NCBI RefSeq assembly: GCF_029960665.1
Contig: NZ_JASBRB010000011.1
Span: 42,195 to 106,194 of the forward strand
Reading direction: 5' to 3'
Source of the DNA: Pseudarthrobacter sp. AL07
GTDB taxonomy: Bacteria; Actinomycetota; Actinomycetes; Actinomycetales; Micrococcaceae
Length of the DNA: 64,000 nucleotides
Part shown: piece by piece, positions 1 to 9,284 of the stretch
How the letters are laid out: every line of letters begins with the position of its first letter
Numbering within the stretch: the first letter of the stretch is position 1
Notes under the pieces: model-generated
What the model was told of the DNA's origin: nothing
What the model saw: only the letters and a program-made list of their open reading frames with translations
The model's database searches: none
Program-made: the position numbers and the translations under genes

Positions 1-1124
1 AGGGCACTGCCCTGGGCGAGGCTGTGTTTGCCACCGGCATGACCGGCTATCAGGAAACCATCACCGACCCCTCCTACGCCCGCCAGCTGGTGGTGCAGAC
101 CGCGCCGCACATCGGCAACACCGGTGTGAACAACGAGGACGCAGAATCCCGGCGCATCTGGGTGGCCGGCTACATCGTCCGCGACGCGGCCCGCCGCCCC
201 TCCAACTGGCGCTCCGAACGCTCCCTGGACGAGGAACTCATCGAGCAGGGGATCGTGGGCATCCAGGGCGTCGACACCCGCGCCATCACCCGCCACCTGC
301 GCGAGCACAAGACCATGCGCGCCGGCATCTTCTCGGGTGCAGCCGCGAAGGCCGCGGACAAGGAACTCGTTGACGCGGTCCTGGCCAGCGCCCCGATGGA
401 AGGCGCCCGCCTGGCCGAGGAAGTAAGCGTCAGCGAAGCCTACGTAGTGGACCCCAAGGACCATGGCTGGGACGGCGAGCCGCGCTTCAGCATTGCCGCG
501 ATCGACCTCGGTATCAAGGCCATGACCCCCATCCGCTTCGCCGAGCGCGGCGTCCGGGTGCATGTCCTGCCGGCAACCTCCACCCTCGAGGACGTCAAGG
601 CCGTCAACCCTGACGGCTTCTTTATGTCCAACGGCCCGGGCGATCCCGCCACGGCAGACGCCCAGGTCAAGCTGCTGCGCTCCGTCCTGGACGAGAAGCT
701 GCCGTACTTCGGCATCTGCTTCGGCAACCAGATCCTGGGACGTGCCCTGGGTTTCGGCACCTACAAGCTCCGCTACGGCCACCGCGGCATTAACCAGCCC
801 GTCCTGGACCGCCGCACCGGCAAGGTGGAGATCACCTCGCAGAACCACGGCTTCGCCGTGGACGCACCGCTCGACGGCGCCACCCAGGCTCCCGAGGAGC
901 GCTACGGTCGGGTCGAGGTCAGCCACATCAGCCTCAATGACGACGTCGTCGAAGGCCTTGCGTGCCTGGACATCCCCGCCTTCTCAGTGCAGTACCACCC
1001 GGAAGCCGCAGCCGGCCCGCACGACGCCGCCTACCTGTTTGACCGTTTCATCGATCTGATGGCCGTCACCAAAGCAGCCGGCACCAAGAACACCACCGAT
1101 TCCAAGACTGAGGACAAGAAGTAA
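1..1124 (+). CDS. carA: Carbamoyl-phosphate synthase small (glutaminase) subunit, 5'-truncated
   Basis: This subunit hydrolyses glutamine and passes ammonia to CarB for carbamoyl phosphate, the precursor of UMP and arginine. The reading frame is open from base 3, where the residues [18 protein letters not shown] align with the region about 25-30 residues from the usual N-terminus, so only a short start is missing. The N-terminal CarA domain is followed by a class I glutamine amidotransferase domain with the nucleophile elbow FGICFGNQ (Cys near base 718) and the His-Glu pair in QYHPEAA (near base 993). The C-terminal tail is Lys/Thr-rich. Its TAA stop overlaps the carB start by one base (TAATG), so the two subunits are translationally coupled. 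The identification is secure; the true start lies outside the window. Confidence 0.97.
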   Translation, partial: GTALGEAVFATGMTGYQETITDPSYARQLVVQTAPHIGNTGVNNEDAESRRIWVAGYIVRDAARRPSNWRSERSLDEELIEQGIVGIQGVDTRAITRHLREHKTMRAGIFSGAAAKAADKELVDAVLASAPMEGARLAEEVSVSEAYVVDPKDHGWDGEPRFSIAAIDLGIKAMTPIRFAERGVRVHVLPATSTLEDVKAVNPDGFFMSNGPGDPATADAQVKLLRSVLDEKLPYFGICFGNQILGRALGFGTYKLRYGHRGINQPVLDRRTGKVEITSQNHGFAVDAPLDGATQAPEERYGRVEVSHISLNDDVVEGLACLDIPAFSVQYHPEAAAGPHDAAYLFDRFIDLMAVTKAAGTKNTTDSKTEDKK

Positions 1125-4100
1125 TGCCCAAGAGAACTGACCTTAAGAGCGTCCTGGTCATCGGTTCCGGCCCGATCGTCATCGGCCAGGCCGCGGAGTT
1201 CGATTACTCCGGCACCCAGGCACTGCGTGTCCTCAAGGAGGAGGGCCTGCGGGTCATCCTGGTGAACTCGAACCCGGCCACCATCATGACGGACCCCGAG
1301 TTCGCAGATGCCACCTACATCGAGCCCATCACCCCTGAGGTGGTGGAGAAGATCATCGCCAAGGAACGCCCGGACGCCATCCTGCCCACCCTCGGCGGGC
1401 AGACTGCGCTGAACACGGCCATCGCGCTGGACAAGAACGGCGTGCTGGCAAAGTACAACGTGGAGCTCATCGGCGCGAACATCGCCGCCATCGAGCTCGG
1501 CGAGGACCGCGAAAAGTTCAAGGGCGTCGTGGAACGCTGCGGCGCCGAATCGGCCCGCAGCCACATCATCCACTCCTTGGACGAGGCGTTCACAGCCGCC
1601 GAGGACCTTGGCTACCCGATGGTGGTCAGGCCCTCTTTCACCATGGGCGGCCTGGGCTCCGGCCTCGCGTACAACGAAAATGACCTGCGTCGCATCGTCG
1701 GCCAGGGCCTGCAGTACAGCCCCACCACCGAAGTGCTGCTCGAAGAAAGCATCCTCGGCTGGAAGGAATACGAGCTTGAGATGATGCGCGACAAAAACGA
1801 CAACGTCGTGGTGGTCTGCTCCATCGAGAACTTCGACCCCGTGGGCGTGCACACCGGCGACTCCATCACCGTGGCACCGGCACTGACCCTGACGGACCGC
1901 GAATACCAGCGGCTGCGCGATATCTCGATCGCCGTCATCCGTGAGGTGGGCGTGGACACCGGCGGCTGCAACATCCAGTTCGCCATCGAGCCGGACACCG
2001 GCCGGGTAGTGGTCATCGAGATGAACCCGCGCGTGTCCCGGTCCTCCGCCCTGGCGTCCAAGGCCACGGGCTTCGCCATCGCCAAGATCGCCACCAAGCT
2101 CTCCCTCGGCTACACGCTGGACGAGATCCCGAACGACATCACGCAGAAAACCCCGGCGTCGTTCGAACCCACCCTGGACTACGTGGTGGTCAAGGTTCCG
2201 CGCTTCGCCTTCGAGAAGTTCCCGGCCGCCGACGACACCCTCACCACCACCATGAAGTCCGTGGGCGAAGCCATGGCCATGGGCCGCAACTTCACCGAGG
2301 CACTGCAGAAGGCCCTCCGCTCCCTGGAGCAGAAGGGCTCGCAGCTGGACTTCAGCTCCGTTCCGGAATGGGAAGTCCCGGAGCTGATCGAGAAGGCCAA
2401 ACGGCCCACCACGGAACGCCTGCACCAGGTCCAGCGTGCCCTGCTCGGCGGCGCCACCGTGGAACAGCTGTTCGAAGCCACCAAGATCGACCCATGGTAC
2501 CTGGACCAGCTCCAGTTGCTTAACGAGATATCGCACGAGATCCGCAAAGCCGGGTCCCTGACCGTGGAGATGCTCAAGCGCGCCAAGCGCCACGGCTTCT
2601 CGGACGAGCAGATCGGTTCCCTCACGCACAACTCCGAAGCCGTGGTCCGCGGTGTCCGGCAGGCCCTCGGGATCCGTCCGGTCTACAAGACCGTGGATAC
2701 CTGCGCCGCCGAGTTCGCCGCCTACACTCCGTACCACTACTCGTCATACGACGAGGAGGACGAGATTGCGCTGCACTCCAAACCGTCCATCCTGATCCTC
2801 GGCTCCGGCCCCAACCGCATCGGGCAGGGCATCGAATTCGATTACTCGTGCGTCCATGCCTCCATGGCGCTGCGCAAGGCCGGTTACGAGACCGTGATGG
2901 TTAACTGCAACCCGGAGACGGTCTCCACCGACTACGACGTCTCCACCCGCCTGTACTTCGAGCCGCTGACGCTGGAGGACGTCCTCGAGGTCATCGCTGC
3001 CGAGGAACGCACCGGCGGCGTAATGGGCGTCTTTGTGCAGCTCGGCGGCCAGACCCCTCTGAAGCTGGCACAGCAGCTGGCCGACGCCGGCGTCCCCATC
3101 CTGGGCACGTCCCCGGAAGCGATCGACCTTGCCGAGCACCGCGGCGAGTTCTCCCGCGTGCTCGACAACGCCGGGCTGATCGCCCCGAAGAACGGCACCG
3201 CGGTGTCCTTCGACGACGCCAAGAAGATCGCCGACGAGATCGGCTACCCCGTCCTGGTCCGCCCTTCCTACGTGCTCGGCGGCCGTGGCATGGAAATCGT
3301 CTACGACGAGCCGAACCTTTCCCGGTACATCGCCAACGCCACGGAAATCACCCCGGACCACCCGGTGCTGATCGACCGGTTCCTGGAGGACGCCGTCGAA
3401 ATCGACGTTGACGCGCTCTTCGACGGTACCGACATGTACCTGGGCGGCATCATGGAACACATCGAGGAGGCCGGAATCCACTCCGGCGACTCCGCGTGTG
3501 TCCTGCCTCCCATCACCCTGGGCAACAACGTGATTGAACGTGTCCGCACAGCAACCCGCGCCATCGCCGAGGGTGTGGGCGTCCGCGGCTTGATCAACAT
3601 CCAGTTCGCGCTGGCCTCAGATGTTCTCTACGTGCTCGAAGCGAACCCGCGTGCTTCGCGCACCGTGCCGTTCGTCTCCAAGGCAACGGGAGTCCAGATG
3701 GCCAAGGCCGCGGCGCTGATCGGCACCGGCGTGACCATCCACCAGCTCCGGACCGCCTACAAGATGCTGCCGGAAACCGGCGACGGCTCCACGCTGCCGC
3801 TCGACGCTCCGGTCTCGGTCAAGGAAGCCGTGCTTCCGTTCAGCCGCTTCCGTACCCCGGAAGGCAAGGTTGTGGACTCGCTGCTCGGCCCGGAGATGCG
3901 GTCCACCGGCGAAGTCATGGGGATCGACAAGCACTTTGACACCGCCTTCGCCAAGAGCCAGGCAGCCGCCAACAACGCCCTGCCCACTGAAGGCAAGATC
4001 TTCGTCTCCGTGGCCAACCGGGACAAGCGTGCGGTCATCATGGCCGTCAAGCGCCTTTCGGACCTCGGCTTTGAGATCGTCTCCACCGGTGGCACCGCCG

Positions 4101-4468
4101 ACGTCCTGCGCCGCAACGGCATCCAGGCCAGCACCGTCCGCAAGGTCGCCGAGGGCAGCAGCGCCGAAGGTGAGGGCACCATCGCAGACCTCGTCATCGC
4201 CGGCGAGATCGACATGGTCTTCAACACGCCCTCCGGCGGCGAAGCCCGCAGCGACGGCTACGCCCTGCGCGCCGCCGCGACCTCCATCGGCATCCCCTGC
4301 ATCACCACGGTGGCCGAGTTCAACGCGGCCGTGCAGGCCATCGAGGCCATGCGCACCTACGAGTGGTCAGTGACCAGCCTGCAGGAGCACGCCGCTGCCC
4401 TGGTGGCGTCCCAGAAGGCAGCCGCGGAGAACGCGGCAGCCGAGTCCGCGGTATCGCAGCATGCCTGA
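1124..4468 (+). CDS. carB: Carbamoyl-phosphate synthase large subunit
   Basis: CarB makes carbamoyl phosphate from bicarbonate, ammonia and two ATP, in complex with CarA. At 1114 residues it is full length. The two homologous ATP-grasp halves are visible: [17 protein letters not shown] near residue 15 and [17 protein letters not shown] near residue 300 in the first, [17 protein letters not shown] near 555 and [12 protein letters not shown] near 840 in the second. The last 160 residues (from about 955, [14 protein letters not shown]) form the MGS-like allosteric domain that binds UMP or ornithine in the family. The start is fixed by the one-base overlap with carA, and the stop overlaps pyrF by 8 bases. 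The place between carA and pyrF marks the end of a pyrimidine operon. Confidence 0.98.
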   Translation: MPKRTDLKSVLVIGSGPIVIGQAAEFDYSGTQALRVLKEEGLRVILVNSNPATIMTDPEFADATYIEPITPEVVEKIIAKERPDAILPTLGGQTALNTAIALDKNGVLAKYNVELIGANIAAIELGEDREKFKGVVERCGAESARSHIIHSLDEAFTAAEDLGYPMVVRPSFTMGGLGSGLAYNENDLRRIVGQGLQYSPTTEVLLEESILGWKEYELEMMRDKNDNVVVVCSIENFDPVGVHTGDSITVAPALTLTDREYQRLRDISIAVIREVGVDTGGCNIQFAIEPDTGRVVVIEMNPRVSRSSALASKATGFAIAKIATKLSLGYTLDEIPNDITQKTPASFEPTLDYVVVKVPRFAFEKFPAADDTLTTTMKSVGEAMAMGRNFTEALQKALRSLEQKGSQLDFSSVPEWEVPELIEKAKRPTTERLHQVQRALLGGATVEQLFEATKIDPWYLDQLQLLNEISHEIRKAGSLTVEMLKRAKRHGFSDEQIGSLTHNSEAVVRGVRQALGIRPVYKTVDTCAAEFAAYTPYHYSSYDEEDEIALHSKPSILILGSGPNRIGQGIEFDYSCVHASMALRKAGYETVMVNCNPETVSTDYDVSTRLYFEPLTLEDVLEVIAAEERTGGVMGVFVQLGGQTPLKLAQQLADAGVPILGTSPEAIDLAEHRGEFSRVLDNAGLIAPKNGTAVSFDDAKKIADEIGYPVLVRPSYVLGGRGMEIVYDEPNLSRYIANATEITPDHPVLIDRFLEDAVEIDVDALFDGTDMYLGGIMEHIEEAGIHSGDSACVLPPITLGNNVIERVRTATRAIAEGVGVRGLINIQFALASDVLYVLEANPRASRTVPFVSKATGVQMAKAAALIGTGVTIHQLRTAYKMLPETGDGSTLPLDAPVSVKEAVLPFSRFRTPEGKVVDSLLGPEMRSTGEVMGIDKHFDTAFAKSQAAANNALPTEGKIFVSVANRDKRAVIMAVKRLSDLGFEIVSTGGTADVLRRNGIQASTVRKVAEGSSAEGEGTIADLVIAGEIDMVFNTPSGGEARSDGYALRAAATSIGIPCITTVAEFNAAVQAIEAMRTYEWSVTSLQEHAAALVASQKAAAENAAAESAVSQHA

Positions 4469-5333
4469 GGCCGGTTCCACCTCATCAGGCCCCGCCGGCC
4501 GGAAGTCCTTCGGCTCCCGGCTCGGGGCGGCCATGGCGTCCCGCGGGCCGCTGTGCGTGGGCATTGACCCGCACCCGGCACTCCTGAAGGAGTGGGGACT
4601 GGCCGACGACGCCGCAGGGCTGAGGCGGTTCTCGATGACTGTCCTGGAGGCCGTCAGTTCCCTCGCTGCCGCGGTGAAGCCGCAGGTGGCGCTTTACGAG
4701 CGCCACGGCTCGGCCGGGATGGCAGTGCTTGAAGAGGTCCTGGTAGCGGCGGCGCAGGCACAGGTCCTCACCATTGCTGACGCCAAGCGGGGCGATATCG
4801 GCTCCACGATGGCTGCCTACGCGGACGCCTGGCTGCGGGACGGCTCGTCCCTGGCAGCCGACTCCGTGACCCTCAGCCCCTACCTGGGGTTTGAGTCGCT
4901 CCGCCCGGCGCTTGACCTGGCAGCGGACAACGGCCGCGGTGTATTTGTCCTGGCGCTGACCTCCAATCCGGAAGGGGCATCCGTGCAGCATGTGGGCGGA
5001 GCCGACTCCGTGGCCCGGCGGATCGTCGAGGCGGCAGCGGCAGAGAACGGCCGTTATGCCGGCAGCCTGGGGTCCGTCGGACTCGTCGTCGGCGCCACCG
5101 TGGGGTCTGCTTTGACTGACCTGCACCTGGACCTGCCGTCGGTCCGCGGACCGATCCTCGCCCCGGGACTGGGCGCGCAGGGGGCCACCCCTGCGGACCT
5201 GCGCCGGACCTTCGGGGCGGCGTACCCGCAGGTCCTGGGGACGTCCAGCCGGGATATCCTGGCTGCCGGTCCAGGGACCCAAGGTCTCCGTAATGCTGCG
5301 TTGCGCACGCTTGTTGGGCTCATCGGCGAATAG
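4461..5333 (+). CDS. pyrF: Orotidine 5'-phosphate decarboxylase (type 2)
   Basis: This enzyme catalyses the last step of UMP synthesis, decarboxylation of OMP. The 290-residue length and the motif [10 protein letters not shown] (near residue 107, with the catalytic Asp-Lys pair) identify the longer type 2 form used by actinobacteria and mycobacteria. Other family landmarks are [10 protein letters not shown] near residue 32, KPQVALYE near residue 73 and the C-terminal phosphate-binding part around [10 protein letters not shown]. The ATG lies inside the last codons of carB, which indicates coupling. A 109-bp gap follows, containing a 6-bp inverted repeat (GTCCAA at 5392, TTGGAC at 5409) of unknown role, before mihF. 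Confidence 0.96.
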   Translation: MPEAGSTSSGPAGRKSFGSRLGAAMASRGPLCVGIDPHPALLKEWGLADDAAGLRRFSMTVLEAVSSLAAAVKPQVALYERHGSAGMAVLEEVLVAAAQAQVLTIADAKRGDIGSTMAAYADAWLRDGSSLAADSVTLSPYLGFESLRPALDLAADNGRGVFVLALTSNPEGASVQHVGGADSVARRIVEAAAAENGRYAGSLGSVGLVVGATVGSALTDLHLDLPSVRGPILAPGLGAQGATPADLRRTFGAAYPQVLGTSSRDILAAGPGTQGLRNAALRTLVGLIGE

Positions 5334-5442
5334 GCGCCCAAAGGCGGCGTCCATTGATTCACCGCCCGCCAAGGGGTAGGTTTCAGGACAAGTCCAATGG
5401 CGGTCGCCTTGGACTCAGCCGATGAATCCGGGGGTGTCCTCC

Positions 5443-5760
5443 ATGAGCCTGCGACCCTTATCCGCTTCGGAACGCGCGGCCGCCCTGCACAAGGCGGCCG
5501 CCGCGCGGGCCGCCCGGGCGGCCGCGAAAGAGCGCCTCAAGAACGGCAAGACGTCGGCCGCCGCGCTCCTGGACGCCTCCGCAGCGGATGACGCCTTGGC
5601 CCGGATGCGGGTGGTGGAGCTGCTGGAGGCCCTGCCGGGCATTGGGAAAGTCAGGGCTGCGGCCATTATGGAGCAGCTGGGCATCGCGGCGTCCCGCCGG
5701 CTCCGCGGCCTGGGCATTCACCAGCGCCAGGCGCTGGTAGATTTTATAGACGAGAAATAG
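5443..5760 (+). CDS. mihF: Actinobacterial integration host factor (mIHF)
   Basis: This is a small basic DNA-binding protein that bends and compacts DNA; it is unrelated to the HU/IHF fold of proteobacteria. The N-terminal half is an Ala/Arg/Lys helix (AALHKAAAARAARAAAKERLKNG) and the C-terminal half holds the helix-two-turn-helix signature LLEALPGIGKVRAAAIMEQL followed by RRLRGLG, conserved in mIHF. I chose the ATG at 5443 because it gives 105 residues, the usual length, and a typical MSLRPL start; an in-frame ATG at 5422 would add seven residues. Neither start has a strong ribosome-binding site. The position between pyrF and gmk is the usual one in actinobacteria. Confidence 0.93.
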   Translation: MSLRPLSASERAAALHKAAAARAARAAAKERLKNGKTSAAALLDASAADDALARMRVVELLEALPGIGKVRAAAIMEQLGIAASRRLRGLGIHQRQALVDFIDEK

Positions 5761-5807
5761 GGCGTTCCTAGAGGCGCCCGAACCCAAACTCCGCCGCAAA
5801 GGAATAC

Positions 5808-6380
5808 GTGAGCAAGAAACCGGGACTGACAGTCCTCGCCGGTCCGACGGCTGTTGGCAAAGGCACCGTGTCCACCTACATCCGGGATAACTACCCCGAA
5901 GTCTGGCTTTCCGTATCGGCCACCACCCGCGCTCCGCGGCCCGGTGAGCACGATGGCGTCCACTACTTCTTCAAGTCCAGGGAAGAGTTTGAGTCGCTCA
6001 TTGCGGCCGGCGAGTTCCTGGAGTGGGCAGTAGTCCACGGCCAAAACACCTACGGCACGCTGCGGAGTTCCGTGGACCATGCCATCGCCGCCGGCCGGTC
6101 CGTCCTCCTGGAGATCGATCTCCAGGGTGCGCGACAGGTCAAAGAGGCCGTTCCGGACGCCCAGTTTGTATTCCTGGCACCGCCCACCTGGGAAGAAATG
6201 GTCCGCCGGCTGGTGGGTCGCGGCACGGAAACAGCGCAGGAACAGCAGCGCCGTCTGGAAACCGCTAAACTGGAACTTGCCGCTGAGCCGGAGTTCGACC
6301 ACACCGTCATCAATGATGACGTTCGACGCGCAGCGGACGAGCTTGTTTCACTCATGGGGCTGACCCCGCACCCGCACTAG
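5808..6380 (+). CDS. gmk: Guanylate kinase
   Basis: Guanylate kinase phosphorylates GMP to GDP with ATP. The P-loop is GPTAVGKGT near residue 12, followed by the GMP-binding segment [21 protein letters not shown] and later [13 protein letters not shown]. The length of 190 residues is normal for the family. Translation starts at GTG 5808 with AAGGAA seven to ten bases upstream. The gene lies 47 bases after mihF and 39 bases before rpoZ, the widespread gmk-rpoZ-coaBC order. Nothing unusual is seen. Confidence 0.97.
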   Translation: MSKKPGLTVLAGPTAVGKGTVSTYIRDNYPEVWLSVSATTRAPRPGEHDGVHYFFKSREEFESLIAAGEFLEWAVVHGQNTYGTLRSSVDHAIAAGRSVLLEIDLQGARQVKEAVPDAQFVFLAPPTWEEMVRRLVGRGTETAQEQQRRLETAKLELAAEPEFDHTVINDDVRRAADELVSLMGLTPHPH

Positions 6381-6419
6381 ACGCAGGGTCGGATCGGCCC
6401 GTTAGAATTTGGAGAATTC

Positions 6420-6680
6420 GTGTCCACGAACCTTGAAGGCATCATCAACCCTCCGATCGACGAGCTGCTGAAGGCAGCTGATTCCAAGTACGGCCTGGTG
6501 ATCTTCGGTGCCAAGCGTGCACGTCAGATCAACGCTTACTACGCCCAGCTGCACGAGGGCCTGTTCGAGTACGTCGGCCCCCTGGTCGACACCAAGCTGA
6601 ACGAGAAGTCGCTGTCGATCGCCCTGCGCGAAATCAACGAAGGCAAGCTCGTTTCTACGCCGATCGAAGCCGCAGAGTAA
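6420..6680 (+). CDS. rpoZ: DNA-directed RNA polymerase omega subunit
   Basis: The omega subunit helps fold and stabilise the beta-prime subunit in RNA polymerase. The 86-residue protein contains the omega core: [19 protein letters not shown] at the N-terminus and the helix [11 protein letters not shown] near residue 36, then the conserved [11 protein letters not shown] near residue 60. It begins with GTG at 6420 after a GGAGAATTC ribosome-binding site and ends shortly before coaBC. Identification rests on sequence motif, size and the gmk-rpoZ-coaBC context. Confidence 0.96.
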   Translation: MSTNLEGIINPPIDELLKAADSKYGLVIFGAKRARQINAYYAQLHEGLFEYVGPLVDTKLNEKSLSIALREINEGKLVSTPIEAAE

Positions 6681-6708
6681 GTTCAGACTGCCTGTTGACG
6701 GAGGTCAC

Positions 6709-7959
6709 GTGCGCATAGTCCTCGGAGTCGGGGGAGGGATTGCGGCCTACAAGGTCGCATCGCTCCTCCGGCTTTTTACTGAAGCCGGACACAATGTCAC
6801 TGTGATTCCCACCGAGGCGGCCACCCGCTTCGTGGGTGTCGCCACATGGGAGGCCCTGTCCGGGAATCCGGTCAGCAACAGCGTCTTCGACGACGTGCAC
6901 CAGGTCAACCACGTCAGGCTTGGCCATGAGGCCGACCTCATTGTGGTGGCACCCGCGACAGCGGACCTGCTGGCGCGCGCGGCCACCGGCCAGGCCAACG
7001 ACCTCCTCACCAACACGTTGCTGATGGCCAGCGGCCCGGTGCTTTTCGCCCCGGCCATGCACACAGAAATGTGGCAGCACGCCGCCACCCGCGCCAACGT
7101 TGAAACGCTGCGAAGCAGGGGAGTGGCCGTCCTGGAACCGGCCAGCGGCCGGCTCACCGGCACGGACTCCGGTCCCGGCCGCCTGCCTGAGCCCGAAGCC
7201 ATCTTCGACGCCGCCATGGCGCTTGCCCAGGGTCAGTCCGATTACCAGCTTCCGCTGGCCGGCCGGACCGTCACCGTAAGCGCAGGCGGAACCCGGGAAC
7301 CGCTGGACCCTGTCCGTTTCCTGGGCAACAGATCCTCCGGCAAGCAGGGCGTAGCGCTGGCTGTCGCTGCCCGCAATGCCGGAGCCACGGTGCGGCTGGT
7401 CGCCGCCCACATGGACGTGCCGGCGCCGGCCGGAGTCGACGTCCTCACGGTTGAGACTGCGCTGGAATTGCGGGAGGCGATGCTGGCAGCCGCGGCGGAT
7501 TCCGACGTCGTGATTATGGCGGCGGCCGTTGCGGACTTCCGTCCCGCGGAGATCTCCGGCACCAAAATCAAAAAACGTGATGACACCGCTGACCCCGTCA
7601 TTTCCCTGGTCCGGAATCCGGACATCCTCCAGGAACTGGTCGAACTCCGTGATCATGCTCCCGAACGCCAGGCCATTCGCCGCAGCCAGCTGATTGTCGG
7701 CTTCGCGGCCGAGACCGGTGACGGCCAGAGCGACGTCCTCTCCTACGCGGAAGCAAAGCTCAGGCGCAAGGGCTGCGATCTCCTGGTGGTCAACCATGTG
7801 GGAGCGGACAAGGTTTTTGGCCAGGACAGCAACTCGGTAGTCATCCTTGCCCGCTCCGGCGCCGAACCACAACTGGCCGCCGGATCCAAAACAGAGGTTT
7901 CGGTGGCCGTCATCACGCGGGTCGGCTATGAGCTGAACCACGTTTCGCCACGCGCCTGA
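6709..7959 (+). CDS. coaBC: Bifunctional phosphopantothenoylcysteine decarboxylase / phosphopantothenate-cysteine ligase
   Basis: CoaBC carries out two consecutive steps of coenzyme A synthesis. Residues 1 to about 185 are the FMN-binding decarboxylase (CoaC): GVGGGIAAYK at the N-terminus, the catalytic His in VNHVRLGHEADL near residue 66, and PAMHTEMW near residue 118, where many bacteria have PAMNxxMW; the Asn position is His here. From about residue 186 follows the CTP-dependent ligase (CoaB) with VSAGGTREPLDPVRF, the Asn of FLGNRSSGKQG, and MAAAVADFRPA plus KIKK near residue 285. The GTG start has a strong GGAGG at 6700-6704. The 416-residue length is normal. A 78-bp gap precedes metK. 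Confidence 0.96.
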   Translation: MRIVLGVGGGIAAYKVASLLRLFTEAGHNVTVIPTEAATRFVGVATWEALSGNPVSNSVFDDVHQVNHVRLGHEADLIVVAPATADLLARAATGQANDLLTNTLLMASGPVLFAPAMHTEMWQHAATRANVETLRSRGVAVLEPASGRLTGTDSGPGRLPEPEAIFDAAMALAQGQSDYQLPLAGRTVTVSAGGTREPLDPVRFLGNRSSGKQGVALAVAARNAGATVRLVAAHMDVPAPAGVDVLTVETALELREAMLAAAADSDVVIMAAAVADFRPAEISGTKIKKRDDTADPVISLVRNPDILQELVELRDHAPERQAIRRSQLIVGFAAETGDGQSDVLSYAEAKLRRKGCDLLVVNHVGADKVFGQDSNSVVILARSGAEPQLAAGSKTEVSVAVITRVGYELNHVSPRA

Positions 7960-8037
7960 CCGAAAGCCACGCACCGTCTCCTTAGCACGGGGACACATGC
8001 CGCCGGAGGTCCGATTCCAAACCAGTAAGGTAGTTGA

Positions 8038-9273
8038 GTGACTTTACCGCTGCACATTCCCAATACGCACGGGGCTACGCCCACCGCCCTCCGGCTCTTC
8101 ACGTCCGAGTCGGTCACTGAAGGCCACCCGGACAAGATCTGCGACCAGATCAGTGACGCCATCCTCGATGCACTGCTCGCCGCGGATCCCGAGTCCCGCG
8201 TCGCGGTGGAGACCATGGCCACCACCGGCCTGGTCCATGTTGCCGGTGAGGTCACCACCGACGCCTACGTTGAAATCCCGCAGATCGTCCGGGAGACCAT
8301 CCTGGGCATCGGCTACGACTCCTCGGCCAACGGCTTTGACGGCGCCCGCTGCGGTGTCTCTGTCTCCATTGGCCAGCAGTCGAACGACATCGCCGGCGGT
8401 GTCTTCAACTCCCTCGAAGCCCGCGAAGGGCGCCAGGAGGACGACTACGACCTTCAGGGCGCCGGCGACCAGGGCCTGATGTTCGGGTACGCGAGCGACG
8501 AAACCCCGTCCTACATGCCGGTCCCGATCTGGATTGCGCACCGCCTGTCCGAACGCCTCACCGAGGTGCGCAAGTCCGGCGAGCTCTCCTACCTCCGGCC
8601 CGACGGCAAGACCCAGGTCACCATCGGTTACGACAAGGACGTGCCGGTTTCCGTGGAAACCGTCGTCATCTCCAGCCAGCACGCCGACGGAACCAGCCTG
8701 GACCGCCTGCGCGCGGACCTCGCCTCCTTTGTGATTGAGCCGGTGTTGGCAGCCGCCAATCTGGACATTTCCGGGGCCGTCAACATCCTGAACCCGGCTG
8801 GCGAGTTTGTTATCGGCGGGCCGGTCGGTGACGCCGGCCTGACCGGACGCAAGATCATTGTGGACACCTACGGCGGCATGGCGCGCCACGGCGGCGGCGC
8901 CTTCTCGGGCAAGGACCCGTCCAAGGTGGACCGTTCCGCTGCCTACGCGATGCGTTGGGTTGCCAAGAACGTTGTGGCGGCCGGACTGGCAAAGCGTGCC
9001 GAGATCCAGATTGCCTACGCCATCGGACAAGCCCGCCCAGTGGGCACCTACGTGGAAACCTTCGGCACGGAAACAGTGGATCCGGCCCGGATCAGCGCCG
9101 CCATCGCGGAGATCTTCGACCTCCGCCCGCGTGCAATCATCGATGCCTTGGACCTCAAGCGTCCCATCTACGCCAAGACTGCCGCGCACGGACACTTCGG
9201 CCGTGACGATCCCGACTTTACCTGGGAGCGCCTGGACCGGGTGGAGGACCTGAAGGCCTTCTTCAACGCGTAG
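8038..9273 (+). CDS. metK: S-adenosylmethionine synthetase
   Basis: MetK makes S-adenosylmethionine from methionine and ATP and works as a cytosolic tetramer. The signature motifs are present: [14 protein letters not shown] near residue 25, [12 protein letters not shown] near residue 141 and [16 protein letters not shown] near residue 285, with the C-terminal [14 protein letters not shown]. Length is 411 residues. It starts with GTG at 8038 after a weak AAGGTAG site. I looked for a SAM riboswitch in the 78 bases upstream and saw none; the gap is too short for one. The gene is followed after 11 bases by priA, so the two are probably co-transcribed. Confidence 0.98.
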   Translation: MTLPLHIPNTHGATPTALRLFTSESVTEGHPDKICDQISDAILDALLAADPESRVAVETMATTGLVHVAGEVTTDAYVEIPQIVRETILGIGYDSSANGFDGARCGVSVSIGQQSNDIAGGVFNSLEAREGRQEDDYDLQGAGDQGLMFGYASDETPSYMPVPIWIAHRLSERLTEVRKSGELSYLRPDGKTQVTIGYDKDVPVSVETVVISSQHADGTSLDRLRADLASFVIEPVLAAANLDISGAVNILNPAGEFVIGGPVGDAGLTGRKIIVDTYGGMARHGGGAFSGKDPSKVDRSAAYAMRWVAKNVVAAGLAKRAEIQIAYAIGQARPVGTYVETFGTETVDPARISAAIAEIFDLRPRAIIDALDLKRPIYAKTAAHGHFGRDDPDFTWERLDRVEDLKAFFNA

Positions 9274-9284
9274 GCCAGCCTGCC

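Noticed and set aside
1031..2737. Long open frame antisense to carB
   Set aside because: It lies wholly opposite strongly conserved carB coding sequence, and its translation (His/Gly/Asp-rich) resembles no family. Long antisense frames of this kind are a by-product of high GC.
7960..8037. SAM riboswitch before metK
   Set aside because: Only 78 bases separate coaBC and metK, and no SAM-binding fold or terminator is seen.
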